Part shown: positions 6,584 through 9,277 of the stretch, in pieces
Position numbering within the stretch: the stretch's first letter is position 1
How the letters are laid out: the number at the start of each line of letters is the position of its first letter
Source: Hyphomicrobiales bacterium
GTDB taxonomy: Bacteria; Pseudomonadota; Alphaproteobacteria; Rhizobiales; Aestuariivirgaceae
Reading direction: 5' to 3'
Assembly: GCA_027067085.1 (NCBI GenBank)
Contig: JAMOMM010000339.1
Coordinates: 1-9,277 of the forward strand
Length of the DNA: 9,277 bases
The notes under the pieces: generated by a model
The model's database searches: none
What the model saw: the letters and a program-made list of their open reading frames with translations, nothing else
Told to the model about the DNA's origin: nothing
Made by a program: the position numbers and the translations under genes

Positions 6584-6868
6584 ATGAAGGGTTATTGGGT
6601 TGCGCATGTAACGGTAACGAATGCAGATCAATATCAAAAATATATTGAAGGCTCTGCTATCGCTTTTAAAAAGTATGAAGCCAAAATTCTTGCGCGGGGC
6701 GGCCAACATACTAACCTTGAAGGTAATGGTCATGCACGTAACGTGATTATTGAATTTCCTTCTTATGAAGCGGCGCTGGCCTGTTACAACTCGCCAGAAT
6801 ACCAAGCAGCAAAAGAAAAACGTACCGATGCTGGTATTGCCGATATCATGATTGTGGAAGGTGCGTGA
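6584..6868 (+). CDS. DUF1330 family protein
   Basis: A 94-residue soluble protein of the DUF1330 group, which has a ferredoxin-like dimeric alpha/beta barrel fold. Recognisable parts are the opening KGYWVAHVTVTNADQYQKY, the central GGQHTNLEGN with NVIIEFPSYEAALACYNSPEYQ, and the closing RTDAGIADIMIVEG. The biochemical role of the family is not established. The ribosome binding site (GAGGATAAGG) overlaps the pheT stop codon, and the dapB ATG overlaps this gene's own stop codon by one base. It is thus embedded in the pheT-dapB transcript. Placement between pheT and dapB does not by itself give a function. Confidence 0.9.
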   Translation: MKGYWVAHVTVTNADQYQKYIEGSAIAFKKYEAKILARGGQHTNLEGNGHARNVIIEFPSYEAALACYNSPEYQAAKEKRTDAGIADIMIVEGA

Positions 6869-7677
6869 TGAGCAATATGCGCCTTGCAATCGCTGGAGCT
6901 GGTGGACGCATGGGCCGCACACTCACACGCATTATACATGAGACAGAGGGCTGTGAAGTTGCTGGCGGCACTGAACCAAAAGGCTCCAGTCTTGTTGGAC
7001 AAGACATGGGAACCCTTGCTGGTATTGGTGAGCTTGATATTTGCATTACCGACAACCCTTTAGAGCTTGCCTTGAACATTGATGGCATCATTGATTTCAC
7101 TATCCCACACGCAACCATCGAGCTAAGTGAAATTTGTGCGCAGGCCAGAATTGTTCATATCATTGGTACAACAGGTTTTACGCCCACCGATGAAAAAGCC
7201 ATTGCAGCAGCAGCTCGTCATGCACGCATTGTTAAGTCAGGCAATATGAGCCTTGGTGTAAATTTGTTGGCAAAGCTGGTCAAACAAGTTGCAGCGGCCC
7301 TAGATGAAGATTTCGATATTGAAATTCTTGAAATGCACCACAAACATAAAGTCGATGCACCATCAGGCACGGCACTATTATTGGGAGAAGCAGCAGCTGA
7401 TGGCCGTGAGATTTCTTTAGACGATCACGCCGTTAAATCACGCGAGGGCCATACAGGTGCTCGTACCACTGGCGACATCGGCTTTGCTACTTTGCGCGGC
7501 GGATCAGTCGTTGGCGATCATGATGTGATTTTTGCTGGCCCTGATGAGCAAATCAAGTTAAGTCATCATGCACAGTCCAGAGACATCTTCGCAAATGGTG
7601 CGGTTAAAGCAGCTCTTTGGGCAAATAATCAAAAACCTGGGCTTTACAATATGATTGATGTTCTAGGTATCGAATAA
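6868..7677 (+). CDS. dapB: 4-hydroxy-tetrahydrodipicolinate reductase
   Basis: NAD(P)H-dependent reductase of the diaminopimelate/lysine pathway, supplying cell-wall DAP and lysine. It has 269 residues. The Rossmann motif GAGGRMG is at 10-16, followed by DFTIPHAT (77-83) and IIGTTGF (98-104). The catalytic and substrate-binding block EMHHKHKVDAPSGTA (155-169) holds His157 and Lys161, equivalent to the E. coli His159/Lys163 pair, so the enzyme should be active. Chosen start: ATG at 6868, which overlaps the upstream stop as TGATG and has GGAAGG at 6856-6861 six bases before it. Alternatives are a GTG one codon earlier and an ATG at 6877. gpmA follows after 34 bp with no evident terminator. Confidence 0.97.
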   Translation: MSNMRLAIAGAGGRMGRTLTRIIHETEGCEVAGGTEPKGSSLVGQDMGTLAGIGELDICITDNPLELALNIDGIIDFTIPHATIELSEICAQARIVHIIGTTGFTPTDEKAIAAAARHARIVKSGNMSLGVNLLAKLVKQVAAALDEDFDIEILEMHHKHKVDAPSGTALLLGEAAADGREISLDDHAVKSREGHTGARTTGDIGFATLRGGSVVGDHDVIFAGPDEQIKLSHHAQSRDIFANGAVKAALWANNQKPGLYNMIDVLGIE

Positions 7678-7711
7678 ATATTCACCTCTAGCTGAAATGC
7701 GAGAAAAATTT

Positions 7712-8332
7712 ATGAAAAGAACACTCGTCCTAGTTCGCCACGGCCAAAGCGAATGGAACAAAAAAAACCTTTTCACTGGATGGGCCGATCCCGATCTTAC
7801 TGACCTTGGCGTTGAAGAAGCTATTAAAGCAGGTCAACTTTTAGCTGGAAAAGGTTTGAAATTTGATATTGCTTTTACTAGCGTTCTCACCCGTGCCAAA
7901 CGTACTTTAACTTTAATGCTTAAAGAACTTGAGCAACCAAACCTTGAAACCATTTTTGATAAAGCGTTGAATGAGCGTGACTATGGTGATTTGGTTGGCC
8001 TTAACAAAGATGATGCCCGCAAAAAATGGGGCGATGAGCAAGTGCATCTTTGGCGCCGGTCTTATGACACGCCACCCCCTGGCGGCGAGAGCCTAAAAGA
8101 TACGGCTGACCGTGTGATGCCCTATTATAAATCAGCGATTGAACCGCGTGTTCTTGACGGCGAAACTGTTATTGTTTCAGCTCATGGCAATAGCTTGCGC
8201 GCGCTGGTTATGTCTCTTGAAGGATTAACCCACAAGGAAATTTTAGCCAAAGAATTGGCAACGGGCGTACCGATGATTTACCAACTTGATGAAAACGGCG
8301 GCGTTGAATCAGTTGAAGTCTTAAAGCTGTAG
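7712..8332 (+). CDS. gpmA: 2,3-bisphosphoglycerate-dependent phosphoglycerate mutase
   Basis: Interconverts 3- and 2-phosphoglycerate in glycolysis and gluconeogenesis through a phosphohistidine. The protein has 206 residues: the short version common in alphaproteobacteria, lacking the C-terminal tail of the 250-residue E. coli enzyme. Visible catalytic features are LVRHGQSEWN (His10 phosphorylated), TSVLTRAKRT (Arg61), NERDYGDLVGLNK (Glu88, Arg89), RRSYDTPPPGGESL and AHGNSLR (His158). The ATG at 7712 is chosen because GAGA lies eight bases upstream and the product then starts like its relatives. An in-frame ATG at 7697 would add five residues but has no ribosome binding site. It converges with the DUF2244 gene, 10 bp away. 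Confidence 0.96.
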   Translation: MKRTLVLVRHGQSEWNKKNLFTGWADPDLTDLGVEEAIKAGQLLAGKGLKFDIAFTSVLTRAKRTLTLMLKELEQPNLETIFDKALNERDYGDLVGLNKDDARKKWGDEQVHLWRRSYDTPPPGGESLKDTADRVMPYYKSAIEPRVLDGETVIVSAHGNSLRALVMSLEGLTHKEILAKELATGVPMIYQLDENGGVESVEVLKL

Positions 8333-8338
8333 GCTTTA
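8322..8338. repeat. Short hairpin across the gpmA stop
   Basis: TAAAGC (8322-8327) and GCTTTA (8333-8338) flank TGTAG, which contains the gpmA stop. The stem is six base pairs, AT-rich and without a T-run, so it is a weak candidate for transcript end formation between the convergent genes. Confidence 0.25.
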
Positions 8339-8342
8339 CATC

Positions 8343-8816
8343 TTAGCTAATCGCCATTGCTCGGCGCAGCGCATGGAAAAACTCTTTGCGTTCATCTGGC
8401 CCAAGAAATCGCGCAATCTCAGTTGTTTGACCATGACATTGGATCGTCAATGCTCCAATGAGCTCGCGCACCTTGTCTTCAGCTAAATCTAGGGTAACCC
8501 AATTGCGCAGGAACTTGTGTTCTTGCACTTTCTCATTTTTAACATATCGCTGCACAATGAGTTCATGTTGGTTTAATTCGATAAATTCACGAATGTTTCC
8601 ATCAGCATAGTTACGCTTAAAAGCCCAATATAATAACGCCACATCTAAACCAAAAAACCCAAACACTGGCCATGCGCCCATAGACACAAACATAACACCT
8701 GCAACAAAACTTACCAACCCGACACACGACATAATGATCGCGAACCCTTTTGGAGAAAGCGACCTGTTTGGAGTCAATACTGCTCTAAATTGAAACGTCT
8801 TGTTGTTATCTATCAT
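8343..8816 (-). CDS. DUF2244 family membrane protein
   Basis: A 157-residue protein with two predicted transmembrane helices close together (about 24-46 and 50-66) and a larger hydrophilic C-terminal part. The family pattern is visible: LTPNRSLSPKGF (14-25) before the first helix, then GAWPVFGFFGLDVALLYWAF across the second, then KRNYADG. Function is unknown for the family, which is common in alphaproteobacteria. The start is ATG at 8814-8816; a GTG directly before it is equally in frame. No Shine-Dalgarno is seen. On this strand TATACT lies six bases before the ATG, so transcription could begin at the A of the ATG and give a leaderless message, but no good -35 was found. The gene diverges from nth. 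Confidence 0.85.
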   Translation of the reverse strand: MIDNNKTFQFRAVLTPNRSLSPKGFAIIMSCVGLVSFVAGVMFVSMGAWPVFGFFGLDVALLYWAFKRNYADGNIREFIELNQHELIVQRYVKNEKVQEHKFLRNWVTLDLAEDKVRELIGALTIQCHGQTTEIARFLGPDERKEFFHALRRAMAIS

Positions 8817-8858
8817 CACACTAGTATATTCAACTATGCACGATTCTCATTAAAAACT

Positions 8859-8885
8859 TTGACGCGCGACACATCGTGCTATCAA
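8859..8885 (+). promoter_or_regulatory. Weak candidate promoter for nth
   Basis: TTGACG (8859-8864), with five of six consensus bases, stands 15 bp before TATCAA (8880-8885). The spacing is shorter than ideal and the -10 is mediocre. It is the best pair seen in the 111-bp divergent region. Confidence 0.25.
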
Positions 8886-8893
8886 ACTTAGCG

Positions 8894-8907
8894 TTCAAAA
8901 TTTTGAA
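8894..8907. repeat. Perfect 14-bp palindrome upstream of nth
   Basis: TTCAAAATTTTGAA is identical on both strands and ends 20 bp before the nth ATG, downstream of the candidate promoter. It could be an operator for a dimeric regulator, but AT-rich palindromes also arise by chance, and no regulator family is recognised. Confidence 0.3.
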
Positions 8908-8927
8908 TTGATATTTGGATAGACAAT

Positions 8928-9277
8928 ATGGCACGCCAACGAAAGCTCAAACCTGATGAGATTGAGGAAGTCTTTCTTCGATTCCAAAACAACGACCCTG
9001 CACCGCGCGGGGAATTGTATTCGGTAAATAATTATACATTTCTTGTCGCTGTCGCACTTTCAGCTCAAGCCACCGACATCGGCGTCAATAAGGCCACTAG
9101 ACCACTATTTGATATTGTTGATACGCCAACAAAAATGCTCGAGCTGGGTGAAAATGCCCTCATTGACCATATCAAGACCATAGGGCTTTACCGCACCAAG
9201 GCTAAGAATATTATGTCCATGGCACAGTCTTTAATTGAAAATCACAACGGCGTTGTACCTAATACAAGGCCCGAACT
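8928..9277 (+). CDS. nth: Endonuclease III, 3'-truncated by window end
   Basis: DNA glycosylase/AP lyase that removes oxidised pyrimidines in base excision repair. Only the first 116 codons are present, about half of the protein. They show the family's N-terminal features: ELYSVNNYTFLVAVALSAQATD, then VNKATRPLF, then the IKTIGLYRTKAKNI block and GVVPNTRPEL, the last leading toward the helix-hairpin-helix. The catalytic Lys/Asp and the C-terminal [4Fe-4S] cysteines would lie beyond the edge, so activity cannot be judged. The start is the ATG at 8928 with GGA at 8917-8919 eight bases upstream. The frame has no stop up to the end of the window. Confidence 0.93.
   Translation, partial: MARQRKLKPDEIEEVFLRFQNNDPAPRGELYSVNNYTFLVAVALSAQATDIGVNKATRPLFDIVDTPTKMLELGENALIDHIKTIGLYRTKAKNIMSMAQSLIENHNGVVPNTRPE

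Noticed and set aside
7678..7711. Terminator or promoter between dapB and gpmA
   Set aside because: The 34-bp gap has no GC-rich hairpin or T-run and no credible -35/-10 pair, so the two genes are treated as co-transcribed.

Overview
The window is an ordinary housekeeping stretch of a chromosome. It looks like a low-GC alphaproteobacterium, probably of the Rhizobiales (Hyphomicrobiales) type. That assignment is inferred from protein resemblance (IF3 N-terminus, short cofactor-dependent GpmA, DUF2244, an Nth that begins like rhizobial ones) and from the run dapB - gpmA - DUF2244 - nth. No phage, insertion sequence, CRISPR array, tRNA or rRNA was seen.

Layout. Positions 1-590 hold the 3' two thirds of an atypical SDR/NAD-dependent epimerase gene, convergent with an alpha/beta hydrolase (601-1407, minus). 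The two stop codons form the ends of a small palindrome. Diverging from the hydrolase is infC (1542-2081), which begins at an ATT codon behind a strong Shine-Dalgarno, so the first 39 codons lie upstream of the first ATG. A strong intrinsic terminator (2149-2185) closes infC. A promoter-like pair (2224-2252) and a structured leader then precede rpmI and rplT.

The next run is rpmI, rplT, [structured 150-bp leader], pheS, pheT, a DUF1330 gene, dapB and gpmA, all on the plus strand. From pheS to dapB the genes overlap or nearly touch, so this part is very likely one transcript. It joins translation (L35, L20, phenylalanyl-tRNA synthetase) to lysine/diaminopimelate synthesis (DapB) and glycolysis (GpmA). 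gpmA converges on a DUF2244 membrane protein gene (minus). nth (endonuclease III) starts divergently at 8928 and runs off the window end.

The least ordinary signals are regulatory. The rplT-pheS gap carries a hairpin plus T7 terminator ending only 33 nt before the pheS ATG, preceded by a second hairpin and a possible 20-codon leader ORF: the layout of a transcription attenuator. The infC ATT start and the multi-hairpin rpmI leader suggest the known IF3 and L20 autoregulation themes. I found no convincing new biological system.

The longest gene-free stretch is 276 bp (2082-2357) and it is described below.
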